This document shows, one piece after another, positions 52,017 to 60,209 of a stretch of DNA of 64,000 nt (within the stretch, counting starts at the first letter, position 1; each line of letters starts with the position of its first letter). A program made the translations under genes and the position numbers. The notes under the pieces are model-generated. The model did no database searches, was not told where the DNA came from, and saw nothing but the letters and a program-made list of their open reading frames with translations. Origin of the DNA: a bacterium (lineage in GTDB: Bacteria; Myxococcota_A; Bradymonadia; UBA7976; UBA1532); the NCBI GenBank assembly GCA_030427205.1, contig JAUHXC010000024.1, forward strand, positions 62,001 through 126,000. Reading direction: 5' to 3'.

Positions 52017-52097
52017 GTCGGCTCCAGGACGAGGCGCGATCGGCGGTCAGGATAGCGTATGGTCTGCGACGCACGGCAGACGCGACGGACGAGCAGG

Positions 52098-53483
52098 ATG
52101 AGCGAGCCAGTCACCCGCACCGCCACGGTCTCGGGGCCCGACCCCAGCGAGACCGCCGACAGCCTGGGCCCCGTGCCGCACCTCGTATTCGCCTTCGGCG
52201 AGCGCGGGGCCCGCCGGGCCGAGCGACGGCCGCTCTTCCGGCCGACGGTCGAGCTCGGCCGCGGCGGCAGCCCGCTGGGGGTGGCTCCGCTGGACGACAA
52301 GCGCATCTCGCGGCGTCACGCCCGCCTCGAGCGGGTGGCCGGCCGCTGGCAGCTCACCGACCTGGACAGCCGCAACGGCACGACGGTGGACGGGCAGCGC
52401 GTCGAGCGGCCGACGACGCTGCGCGATCGGGCGGTCATCCGGGTCGGCGATACGCTCGTCGTCTTCCGCGAGGCGCCGATGCCGAGCCCGATCGAGCTGG
52501 TGACCGCCGCCGACTTCCCGCTGGTGGGCATCAGCGCCGAGATGGGGCTGCTGCGCCACGACATCGCCGACGTGGCCCCGCGGCCCATCGCGACGCTGGT
52601 GCTCGGCGAGACGGGCACGGGCAAAGAGGTCGTCGCCCGCGCGCTGCACAGCGCCTCGGGCCGGCCCGGCGCCTTCGTGGCGGTCAACTGCGCCGCGCTG
52701 CCGCCGCCGCTGCTCGAGAGCACCTTGTTCGGGCACGTACGGGGGGCCTTCACCGGCGCCGATCGGGCGCGGCCGGGCCTGCTGCGCGAGGCGGAGGGTG
52801 GCACGCTCTTCCTCGACGAGCTGGGCGAGATGCCCGCGCCGCTGCAGGCCAAGCTGCTGCGCGCGCTCGAGACCCGGGAGGTGCGGCCGGTGGGCGGCAC
52901 GGGCATCCACCCCATCGACGTGCGGCTGGTCAGCGCGACCCATCGCGATCTGGCCGAGGCGGTGCGCGCGAGGCGCTTCCGGCTCGATCTGTACGGGCGC
53001 CTGGCCCACTGGACCATGCGGCTGCCCCCGCTGCGCGACCGTCGGGAGGACGTGCCGCAGCTGGCCGCCGCGTTCACCGATCGGCCGCTGGACGCGGGGC
53101 TGGTCGAGGCGTTGATGCTGCATCCGTGGCCGCTCAACGTGCGGGGGTTGCGGGCCCTGATCGCGCGGGCCGAGGTGGGGCACGACGGGCCGCTGAAGCT
53201 CGACCGTCGGGTGCGGGCGGCGCTGGAGGAAGACCGCCGCTTCGTCGAGGCGCAGGCCGACGAGGCGCCGGAGAGCGACGAGGCGCCGGCCGAAGCGCTG
53301 ACCGAAGCGCAGGGGCCGCGTCCGCGGCGGCGGCGGCCGGGTCGGCAGACGCTCGAAGCCCTGATGACCGAGCATCAGGGCCACGTGGCGGGGGTGGCGC
53401 GGGCCCTCGACGCGTCCCGCCAGCAAGTCTACCGCTGGTTGAGGCACCATGCCCTCACGGTCGAGGCGTTCCGCGAAGACTGA
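52098..53483 (+). CDS. FHA-domain sigma-54-dependent transcriptional activator
   Basis: 461 residues from the ATG at 52098; an upstream in-frame ATG at 52059 lacks a ribosome site. Residues ~30-130 are an FHA domain that binds phosphothreonine (RISRRHARLE, DLDSRNGTTVDG). The AAA+ core has Walker A GETGTGKE, the sigma-54 contact loop GAFTGA, Walker B TLFLDELGEM. A C-terminal Fis-type HTH (VAGVARALDASRQQVYRWL) binds upstream DNA. This kinase-and-FHA-activator pairing is common in Myxococcota. Target genes are unknown. Confidence 0.93.
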   Translation: MSEPVTRTATVSGPDPSETADSLGPVPHLVFAFGERGARRAERRPLFRPTVELGRGGSPLGVAPLDDKRISRRHARLERVAGRWQLTDLDSRNGTTVDGQRVERPTTLRDRAVIRVGDTLVVFREAPMPSPIELVTAADFPLVGISAEMGLLRHDIADVAPRPIATLVLGETGTGKEVVARALHSASGRPGAFVAVNCAALPPPLLESTLFGHVRGAFTGADRARPGLLREAEGGTLFLDELGEMPAPLQAKLLRALETREVRPVGGTGIHPIDVRLVSATHRDLAEAVRARRFRLDLYGRLAHWTMRLPPLRDRREDVPQLAAAFTDRPLDAGLVEALMLHPWPLNVRGLRALIARAEVGHDGPLKLDRRVRAALEEDRRFVEAQADEAPESDEAPAEALTEAQGPRPRRRRPGRQTLEALMTEHQGHVAGVARALDASRQQVYRWLRHHALTVEAFRED

Positions 53484-53495
53484 CGCCGCGGCCGC

Positions 53496-55652
53496 TCAGA
53501 GCGAGACGCAGTGGTGGCCGAGGCCGGGCACGTCGCCGCAGAGCCGCACGCCGCCCTGATCGACCCGCACGTCCCCGCCGCCGAGGCCCTGGCAGCCGCC
53601 GTCGGGGGCGCAGAACTCGGCCGCGGCGCCCGCGGCGAGGCCGTTGGGGTCGACGTGCAGGTCGAGGTCGGCGCGGAAGCTGCCGTAGTCGAACTCGGGC
53701 ACGGTGAAGCGGTTCTCGCGCTGCTCGATGCGGGTGCAGCTCGCCGGTACGTCGCAGGTATTGTCGACGGTGCAGGTGCGGTCGCGGGTGCAGTTCTGGA
53801 AGCCGTTGAGCGCGCATTCGAAGGCGTCGCGGATGGTATCGACCCCGCAGATGGCGCCGTCGGTGACGGTGCGGGTGCCGCAGAGCGCGCCGCTGGTCAC
53901 GCTCTCGTAGCCGCACATGGTGAAGTTGGCGGTGTACTCGACGGCCACGTCGACCCACTCGACGACCTCCCTGGGCGCGCGGATGGGCGCGTCGACCCGG
54001 CCCTGGCCGCGCAGCGAGAAGCCGTGGGGCCCGACGTCGCCGGTGACCTGGATGCTGACGCGCTCCAGGTCGACGTCGCCGGTCAGCCGCGCGCCGTCGG
54101 CGCCGATGCGCAGCAGCGCCTCGCCCAGGGTGAAGCCGGCGAGTTGCACGTCGGCGCCGAGCTGCACGAACGAGCGGGCGATGTCGCTGGAGACGAAGCC
54201 CGCCGCGCGGCGGATGGCGCCCGCCTCGAACGGCAGGCCGGGGATGAGGTCGCTCAAGCGCGGGCCGGACTCACCGCTGAACCACGCCTCGCCGCCGTCG
54301 TGCCGCCACGCGCCGCCGACCGAGCCCGCGCCGAGCGGCAGGCTGAAGGCGGTGAAGGGGCCGAAGCCGACCGAGACCTCGGCGCTGCCGTTGAGCAGGA
54401 AGCCGCCGGCGGATCCGCCGCGCAGCAGGTCGCGCCCGGCGTGGTCGAGCTCGGCGCGCAGCAGCAGCTCGCCGTCGACGGTGACCGGCACCTTGGGCAG
54501 GGCGACCCGGGTGTCGAGGTAGAGGTGGCCGTCCAGGTCGGTGTCGACGCCGTCGAGGCCCCAGGTGTGCGCCGCGGCGAGCGGGATGCGGCCGTGGGCC
54601 GAGACGCCGATGCCGGCCCGCTCGACGAAGGTCAGCTCGCTGAGGCCCTGAATGCGGCCCTCGGCGTAGATGAACGGGTCGTTGCCGTCGAGGATCCAGG
54701 TGGTGCCGGCGGAGACCGACATGCTCGACGGCCCGAAGTCGATGCCCGCGCCCGCCTCGAGTTCGACGTAGAGGTAGCGGGTATCGCCGCGCAGCGGGGC
54801 GCCGAGGTGCGCCAGCTGGCCGCCGTAGCGCAGGCCGATCTCGCCGTGCACGCTGCCGGTGTATTCGGCTCCCGCCAGCAGGGCCGGCGCGTCGGGCAGG
54901 ACCCGCGCCCGGCCGACGAAGGTCTCGACGACGCCGTTTTCGCCGAAGCTGATCTCGACGTCGGCGTCGACCAGCTCGGTGCGCACGCCGCCCGCTTCGA
55001 GGCTGATGTTGCCCTGCAGGCGCGCGCTGTTTCCGCCGGTGTAGGTGATCTGGTCGTGGGTCAGCACCAGCGCCAGCCCGCCGGCGTCCTTCAGCTCGAA
55101 GCGCAGCTCGCCGATGCGCGGGGCCGACTGGCAGTCGATGCGGAAGCGCTCCCACTCGCCGGGCTGGGCGCGGTTGGCGTTCATCTCGCCGTTCGATTCG
55201 GCGACGAACCAGGTGCCGTGGTGGCTGCGCAGGCCGACGATCGAGCCGCAGGCGAGCGGCCGGCGGTCGTCGGGGGTCCAGGGGTTGAGCAGGGTCACCC
55301 GCTCCCAGTCGCCGATGCCGCCGCGGTCGGCGTTGGCCCGGCCGTCGGACTCGGCGACGACGTAGGTCCCGTGGAAGCTGCGCAGGGCGACGGTATCGCC
55401 GAAGTGCAGGGCGCGCAGGGGCTCGCGGCCGTCGGCGGTCTGCACGGTGAAGCGCTCGTAGTCGCCGACGTGGGGGCGGTCGGCGCGCAGGCGGCCGTCG
55501 CTCTCGGCGACCGCGTGGGTGCCGTGGTGCGAGCGCAGGGAGATGAGCTCGCCGTAGGCCACGTTCCGGTCGGCGTGGGCCGCGCCGGCGGTGAGCGTGG
55601 CGGCGGCGAGGGTCAGGGCGCAGAGGGGCGCACGGGGGGTATCGAGACGCAT
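53496..55652 (-). CDS. Secreted protein with N-terminal fascin-like beta-trefoil
   Basis: 718 residues with a Sec signal (CALTLAAATLTAGAAHA). Residues ~30-175 hold three repeats of the form L-R-S-x-H-G-T-x-x-V-A-E-S-D/N-G...W/Y-E-R-F, matching the fascin/agglutinin trefoil (actin-bundling in eukaryotes, lectin-like in bacteria). About 350 residues of beta-rich, poorly conserved sequence follow (VGFGPFTAFSLPLG). A Cys-rich C-terminal stretch of about 110 residues has paired Cys such as MCGYES and NCTRDRTC. No enzyme motif is visible. Carbohydrate or surface binding is likely; function is unknown. Confidence 0.75.
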   Translation of the reverse strand: MRLDTPRAPLCALTLAAATLTAGAAHADRNVAYGELISLRSHHGTHAVAESDGRLRADRPHVGDYERFTVQTADGREPLRALHFGDTVALRSFHGTYVVAESDGRANADRGGIGDWERVTLLNPWTPDDRRPLACGSIVGLRSHHGTWFVAESNGEMNANRAQPGEWERFRIDCQSAPRIGELRFELKDAGGLALVLTHDQITYTGGNSARLQGNISLEAGGVRTELVDADVEISFGENGVVETFVGRARVLPDAPALLAGAEYTGSVHGEIGLRYGGQLAHLGAPLRGDTRYLYVELEAGAGIDFGPSSMSVSAGTTWILDGNDPFIYAEGRIQGLSELTFVERAGIGVSAHGRIPLAAAHTWGLDGVDTDLDGHLYLDTRVALPKVPVTVDGELLLRAELDHAGRDLLRGGSAGGFLLNGSAEVSVGFGPFTAFSLPLGAGSVGGAWRHDGGEAWFSGESGPRLSDLIPGLPFEAGAIRRAAGFVSSDIARSFVQLGADVQLAGFTLGEALLRIGADGARLTGDVDLERVSIQVTGDVGPHGFSLRGQGRVDAPIRAPREVVEWVDVAVEYTANFTMCGYESVTSGALCGTRTVTDGAICGVDTIRDAFECALNGFQNCTRDRTCTVDNTCDVPASCTRIEQRENRFTVPEFDYGSFRADLDLHVDPNGLAAGAAAEFCAPDGGCQGLGGGDVRVDQGGVRLCGDVPGLGHHCVSL

Positions 55653-55818
55653 GACTGACTCCGAATGACTGGGATGCCTTGCGCGGCATCGGTTGCATGC
55701 GGAGTCATTTCAACCGGCGTGCCAAACCGTCGGAGGGGGGTCGGCGCCGCAGATTCGGGCCGAATGGCCGGTCCGGCGCGTCCGATGTGCCGCAAAGCGG
55801 ACGGTATCGGACACAACC

Positions 55819-55881
55819 GGACAAACCGGACAGGTCGGACAGGTCGGACAGGTCGGACAGGTCGAACAGGTCGGACGGGCC
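55819..55881. repeat. 9-bp tandem repeat
   Basis: About seven units of GGACAGGTC (55828-55863 four perfect), degrading to GGACAAACC and GAACAGGTC on the flanks. It lies between the stop of the C39-like gene (55888) and the start region of the fascin-like gene, in the gap 55653-55887. It could vary in copy number and alter the leader of the gene ending at 53496. Confidence 0.8.
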
Positions 55882-55887
55882 AGCCGC

Positions 55888-57339
55888 TCAGGGCGAGACG
55901 CTCACCGCCAGGGCGAACTCGATCTCCCACATGGGGTTGTCGCCGTAGTTGAGCTTGCCGTCGTAGTCGATGTCCTCGACGTAGACCAGCTGGCTCTCGA
56001 GCCCGGCCCGCTCGACGCAGAGGCCCTCATCCATGCGGTCCTGGCGGGTATCGTTGAGCACCTTGATGAACGGCCGCCCGCCCATCTCGCCGCAGCCGTG
56101 CACCCGGATGGCGTGCCCGCCGGTCGGCACCTCGTACATGCCGGGGTAGATCGGACCCGCGGGCGCGTCCGGGTCGATGCCGTAGCGCAGATAGGCCAGG
56201 GAGACGCCGTCACCCGCCGCGATGCGGTCGCAGAGCCAGTCGAAGGTCACCACCGGGCCGCCATCGGCGGTCGAGACCGCGTAGTCGGTCGCGCAGCTGT
56301 CGCCGTCGTCGCCCTGGTAGCGCACCGTGATCTGGTCGAGCCGCTGCGGGTTGGCCGACTCGATCTGGGCCAGCGCGCCGCTGAACATGCCCGAGCTGCT
56401 GTCCTGGTCGATGCAGAAGCCGACCCCGCTGCCGACGCAGGTGCCCTGCTGGCTGCGGTTCATGGTGTCGTCGATGCGCCCGGCGAGGCCGATGCCGCCG
56501 CCGCCGGTGCTCTTGACGTGGATGTCGCCCGAGAAGAAGCCGGTGCTCGCCCCGAAGGTCAGCTCGGTGTACTTCAGCGCGTTGGCCACCGCCATCGGCG
56601 CGCACTGGTTGCGGCCGGCGTCCACGTTGACCGGGTTGGGGGTGTGAACCGCCCAGTAGCCTTCGAGGTGCTCGGGCATCTGGATCTGGGGGTTGGGCGG
56701 CGGCGGCGGCATGCCGCCGGGGCCCTGGGGCACGAAGCCGTCGACGATGCCCGACGACAGCGTCTGCACCGCCTTGACCAGCGGGAAGCTCACCGGCGGC
56801 AGGCCTTCGAGCTCACCGAGCGCGTCGACGTCGAGCACCGGCATCTCGGTGAAGGCGACGATGGCCGTGACGACGGGCATGGCATCGGCGGTGCCCAGGT
56901 CGAAGTAGAACGCCAGCGGCAGCGACCCGCCGTCATCGACGATCCGGGCGCGGGCGAAGGCCCGGCCGAAGCTGGGGCGGGTCTCGACGGGCAGGTTGCG
57001 GGCGACCCAGCCCTGGTCGGTGATCACGTTGACGAAGCCGCTGGGGCGGTCGGTGATGCGGGCGACGAGCGCGGGGTCGACCTCGACCCGCGCCCAGTCG
57101 GAGAGGATCGGGCCCTCGCCCATGTCGAAGGCGACCTGGCTGAACTCGACGCCCTCGCGGACCTCGAGCTGGAACGGGGCGATGCCGGCGGTGCTGCCGG
57201 CGCCGGTGCCGGCAGTGCCGGCGGCGCTGCCGGCGGCGGTGGAGCGCGCGGGCGCTCCGGTGGGATCGGCGCTGTCGGCCAGCGCGGCGAGGGGGGTGGC
57301 GAAAGTGGCGGCGAGCGCGATGGTACGCAGGCGACGCAT
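55888..57339 (-). CDS. Secreted cysteine peptidase-like protein (C39-like fold)
   Basis: 483 residues with a signal (RTIALAATFATPLAALA) and an Ala/Gly/Ser linker. The C-terminal half has the papain-like layout: Cys246 in GRNQCAPMAVANAL, a His near 408 in GGHAIRVHGC, then FIKVLND with the Asn/Asp expected at the third site. Proline-rich GGMPPPPPNP precedes it. The first half is unassigned. It probably cleaves or binds a peptide outside the cell or is an inactive homologue; the family match is motif-level only. Confidence 0.65.
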   Translation of the reverse strand: MRRLRTIALAATFATPLAALADSADPTGAPARSTAAGSAAGTAGTGAGSTAGIAPFQLEVREGVEFSQVAFDMGEGPILSDWARVEVDPALVARITDRPSGFVNVITDQGWVARNLPVETRPSFGRAFARARIVDDGGSLPLAFYFDLGTADAMPVVTAIVAFTEMPVLDVDALGELEGLPPVSFPLVKAVQTLSSGIVDGFVPQGPGGMPPPPPNPQIQMPEHLEGYWAVHTPNPVNVDAGRNQCAPMAVANALKYTELTFGASTGFFSGDIHVKSTGGGGIGLAGRIDDTMNRSQQGTCVGSGVGFCIDQDSSSGMFSGALAQIESANPQRLDQITVRYQGDDGDSCATDYAVSTADGGPVVTFDWLCDRIAAGDGVSLAYLRYGIDPDAPAGPIYPGMYEVPTGGHAIRVHGCGEMGGRPFIKVLNDTRQDRMDEGLCVERAGLESQLVYVEDIDYDGKLNYGDNPMWEIEFALAVSVSP

Positions 57340-57442
57340 GGCTGAACTCCTCTGGGTTGGCTTCGACGCGACGTCGCGTCGGGTTCGCTGGAGGGGTTCG
57401 CAGCCGGGGGCGACGATTTTTTCGGGGCGCGTTCTTTTTCTT

Positions 57443-57454
57443 GGGGGGGGGGGG
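57443..57454. repeat. 12-G homopolymer tract
   Basis: A run of twelve G on the plus strand directly abuts the stop codon of the small envelope protein at 57455. Poly-G/C tracts slip easily. Here it lies outside the frame, so length change would not alter the protein, but it may affect transcript termination or mark a past frameshift site. Confidence 0.9.
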
Positions 57455-57925
57455 TCAGAGCTCGATCGGGCCCTTGAGCAGCAGGCCCATCTCGGCCCGG
57501 GTCCGATCGCCGAACGCCGGGCCGACGTAGAGCGAGACGACGCCCAGCGTGCCGAAGACCCGCAGCCGGCCCCCGAAGGTGCCGTCGGAGTCGACGCTGA
57601 AGCCGCCCTCGAGCCCGGCGAAGCCGTAGCCCGCCTCGGCGCCGAGGGTCAGCCGGCCCACGTCCGGGTCAGAGGCCCAGGCCATCGCCAGGACCAGCCC
57701 CGCGAACGGGCCGGCCGCGTCGAGCTCGACGAGGCTGAACTCGAGCCCGAGCAGCACGCCGGGGCTGGCGTCGTCGTCGAGGGTGAGGCCGATGTCGAGC
57801 CCGGCCATGAGGTAGTCGCCGCTGATGTCGAAGCCGTGGCGAGCCTCGGCGCTGCTCGGCAGCGAGACGGCTCCGGCGACCGCAGCGCCAATCAAGAGTC
57901 GATTCACGGGCATCGTCCAATTCAT
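57455..57925 (-). CDS. Small envelope protein, possible outer-membrane barrel
   Basis: 156 residues. The signal-like stretch MPVNRLLIGAAVAGAVSLPS starts at residue 5 (second ATG at 57913). The body is glycine/alternating-hydrophobic (GLDIGLTLDDDASPGVLLGL, GAEAGYGFAGLEGGF), which fits an 8-strand barrel. It ends GLLLKGPIEL, without a C-terminal aromatic. The first ATG (57925) overlaps the HNH gene stop as ATGA. It has the host's high GC, unlike the two genes upstream, so it is probably a resident gene at the module edge. Confidence 0.6.
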   Translation of the reverse strand: MNWTMPVNRLLIGAAVAGAVSLPSSAEARHGFDISGDYLMAGLDIGLTLDDDASPGVLLGLEFSLVELDAAGPFAGLVLAMAWASDPDVGRLTLGAEAGYGFAGLEGGFSVDSDGTFGGRLRVFGTLGVVSLYVGPAFGDRTRAEMGLLLKGPIEL

Positions 57926-58572
57926 CGATTGGCTCGCCGACGCAACTCGAAGACGACGAACGGCCGATACGCGCGTGCCCGGCGGCGCTTCTCGAGCAGG
58001 CGCGCGATCTCCCGTACATATGTCGCCGCAGGGATCCGGCCTGATCTCTTCTTCCCGAGCGCCTGAAGCACGGCACGCAAGGCTGTTTTTCGGAGTCGGA
58101 TCAGAGACTCGATATTGAGCCGCAACACCTCATCGATCTCTCGTTGCCATTCCGGCTGACTGACCGTGACCCGACCACCGCCGGTACAACCGACGATCCG
58201 ATCGATCTCGTGAGCGACCGGATCCAGAGTAATCCGGCGAGCCCCTTTGGACGTATCGCAGTGCTGGAGATGGTACGGCCTGCCTTCATTGCCCGGACAT
58301 ACACCGAGCAGATTGGGCCACGCGAGCTGCAAGTGCGCCGTCTTCGGATGGGATTGCGGTTCTCGATGCTCGACCTTCATCCGGTCGAATCTGATCGGAG
58401 CGGAACAATACGCACAGAGGTCGGCCTGGTTCGCGAGCAGCGCCTCCTTGAGCCCGGCCTTGTCCCATCCACTGTCGGCATATGCAGGCGTGTAGCCGGG
58501 GTCGTGTTCGCTGACCGATAGCCGATGATTGCGCAAGGCTGCGGGCTCATCGCTCTTGGTGTTGTCCAGCAT
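57922..58572 (-). CDS. ptuB: HNH nuclease, PtuB-like (Septu)
   Basis: 216 residues of the TIGR02646-like HNH family that partners ATPases in Septu and retron systems. It has C53-x-x-C56 (LCAYCSAP), VEHREP (Glu68, His69), WPNLLGVCPGN (Asn87, Cys92) and HCDTSKG (His104, Lys109), the expected beta-beta-alpha metal nuclease site. The start codon overlaps the stop of the ATPase gene (TGATG), so the two are translationally coupled. Its composition is visibly less GC-rich than its neighbours, suggesting transfer. Predicted to cut nucleic acid when the ATPase is triggered by phage. Confidence 0.88.
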   Translation of the reverse strand: MLDNTKSDEPAALRNHRLSVSEHDPGYTPAYADSGWDKAGLKEALLANQADLCAYCSAPIRFDRMKVEHREPQSHPKTAHLQLAWPNLLGVCPGNEGRPYHLQHCDTSKGARRITLDPVAHEIDRIVGCTGGGRVTVSQPEWQREIDEVLRLNIESLIRLRKTALRAVLQALGKKRSGRIPAATYVREIARLLEKRRRARAYRPFVVFELRRRANR

Positions 58573-60188
58573 CAGTCGAGCAACGTGTCGAGGTACACCC
58601 GATGGTAGACTACGGCTTCGTCGTCTTCACCGAGGATGTGGGCCAGGCGCTCCACGGCGCTGCGTGCCTCATCGCCCCGCCCGGCATCGGTCAGGGCTTC
58701 GATCTCGCCGAGCAGTGCCCGGGTCGGTTCGGGATAGCGCTGCACATCCATCGCATCGGCCAGGATCGAGTTCGCGTCCCGCCCCGCCGTCCTCGGTGGA
58801 CGCTCTACGACGGAGAACTCTTCCAGGATGACCACAGATGCCGGGCCGAGGGTGCTCAGAACCAGCGGCGTGTGGGTCGTGATGATGAACTGGATGCCAG
58901 GGAAGACCCTCCGCAGGTCTGGGATGATCCGCCGCTGCCATGCCGGATGCAGGTGCAACGCGACCTCGTCGATCAACACCACCCCCGACCCCTTCAAAGC
59001 GTCGCCTCGGGGGTTGGCCAGAGCCAGCCGCCGGGCGAGGTCCCCCACGAGCGTCAGCAACGTCCGCTCGCCATCAGAAAGTCTGTCGACCTGGATTTCA
59101 CGGCCTTGCTTGTGCAGCACCATCCGCTGCGGGCTACGCCGAATACGCAAATCCGTGTAGCCCGGCATCATCGCCTCGAGTGCTGCGCGGACGGCGACGA
59201 GTTGTGGATCCCTGAAGGCGTCATCATCCCGGCGCTTCTCATTCTCCAGATCTTCCCTGAGCCGGAACCACTCGAAGAAAAGACGGAAGTCCCGATTCCC
59301 GCCGATCAGCGCGCCCTGCATCGCGTCCATGCGATCGAAGCTGTGCTTGCGGCGAATCCGCCGCGGGATGTCCACCGACGAGCGGTTGACCGGGTAGTAG
59401 ACGGCAACCGGCAACGTTGCCTCACTCGACGTCTCGAGTCGGGTCCGCAACGCCTCGGTGGGCGACCTCAGGCTGCTGTAGTGGGGCTTGCCCCGAGGAG
59501 ACGTGAGACGCCAGGTCACAGGGTGCGCACCGATCTGTGCCGTGAGGCGGATCGACGCGTGACCGGCCGCATCCCTCGCCTCATCTCGGTTGACACCCTG
59601 ACCCCGGCCACGCGGCTGCTCAATCCGCGCGTAGAACCAGGACAACGCGCGCGCTATGGCGTCGAGAATCGTCGACTTTCCCGCGCCATTCTGGCCGATG
59701 AGCACAGTGACCGACGTGTCGAAGGTGAGGTCGAGGTGCTCGAACCCCTTGAAGTGTTCGAGCTCGAGGCGCTCGACCCACAGTGAAGCGGGTGCGCCGG
59801 CATCGCCTGCGTCACCAACCGATTCGGGCCACTCAGCCACGTGGCGCCGCACCCAGTCGGCGTCGCGGACCTCAACCCCGACGCTCTCGGCCAGCGCCCG
59901 GAAATCTCCCGAGACCGAGGCTGCGGTCGAGACGAGTATCCCACGCTCGAGACCCAGGGCGCTCATGTAGAGGCCCAGCTGTGCCAACCCGGCCTGGTCG
60001 GCTCGGCCTCTGACCTCGACGATCTGCTGTACGCCGGTCGTTGGCTCCTCGACGATGAGATCTGGCCGAAGGTGGAGCTTTCCGCGCTTGATCCGCGGCT
60101 CGCGAGAGACGGTGTAGCCCTCGTTCTCGAGGATCCGGCTGACGAGATCGAGCCGAACATACTCGTCGTAGGGCGTGCGTTTGACCAT
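58572..60188 (-). CDS. ptuA: PtuA-like ATPase with extra N-terminal nuclease-like domain
   Basis: 538 residues. Residues 1-~115 look like a PD-(D/E)xK restriction-endonuclease fold: LVSRILENEGYTV, Asp43 in RPDLIVEE, Glu58 and Arg60 in IVEVRG (Lys replaced by Arg). Residues ~137-538 are an SMC/RecN-like ATPase: LEHFKGFEHLDL, Walker A GQNGAGKST (165-173), signature LSDGERTLL (370), Walker B VVLIDEVALHLHP (403-415), switch His439 (ITTHTP). This is the PtuA-type core of Septu, normally without the extra front domain. It is coupled to PtuB by TGATG. The ATPase restrains the nuclease until infection in known Septu; here the extra domain may sense or cut DNA. Confidence 0.85.
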   Translation of the reverse strand: MVKRTPYDEYVRLDLVSRILENEGYTVSREPRIKRGKLHLRPDLIVEEPTTGVQQIVEVRGRADQAGLAQLGLYMSALGLERGILVSTAASVSGDFRALAESVGVEVRDADWVRRHVAEWPESVGDAGDAGAPASLWVERLELEHFKGFEHLDLTFDTSVTVLIGQNGAGKSTILDAIARALSWFYARIEQPRGRGQGVNRDEARDAAGHASIRLTAQIGAHPVTWRLTSPRGKPHYSSLRSPTEALRTRLETSSEATLPVAVYYPVNRSSVDIPRRIRRKHSFDRMDAMQGALIGGNRDFRLFFEWFRLREDLENEKRRDDDAFRDPQLVAVRAALEAMMPGYTDLRIRRSPQRMVLHKQGREIQVDRLSDGERTLLTLVGDLARRLALANPRGDALKGSGVVLIDEVALHLHPAWQRRIIPDLRRVFPGIQFIITTHTPLVLSTLGPASVVILEEFSVVERPPRTAGRDANSILADAMDVQRYPEPTRALLGEIEALTDAGRGDEARSAVERLAHILGEDDEAVVYHRVYLDTLLD

Positions 60189-60209
60189 CCTGGGTATCCC
60201 CCTGCCCGC

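Noticed and set aside
48807..52055. Plus-strand frame opposite the kinase
   Set aside because: Antisense to HRDVKPRN, DFG and Walker motifs; shadow only.
57922..60188. Retron-type (Ec78-like) system, since PtuA/PtuB also occur there
   Set aside because: No reverse transcriptase or msr/msd-like structure lies within reach.
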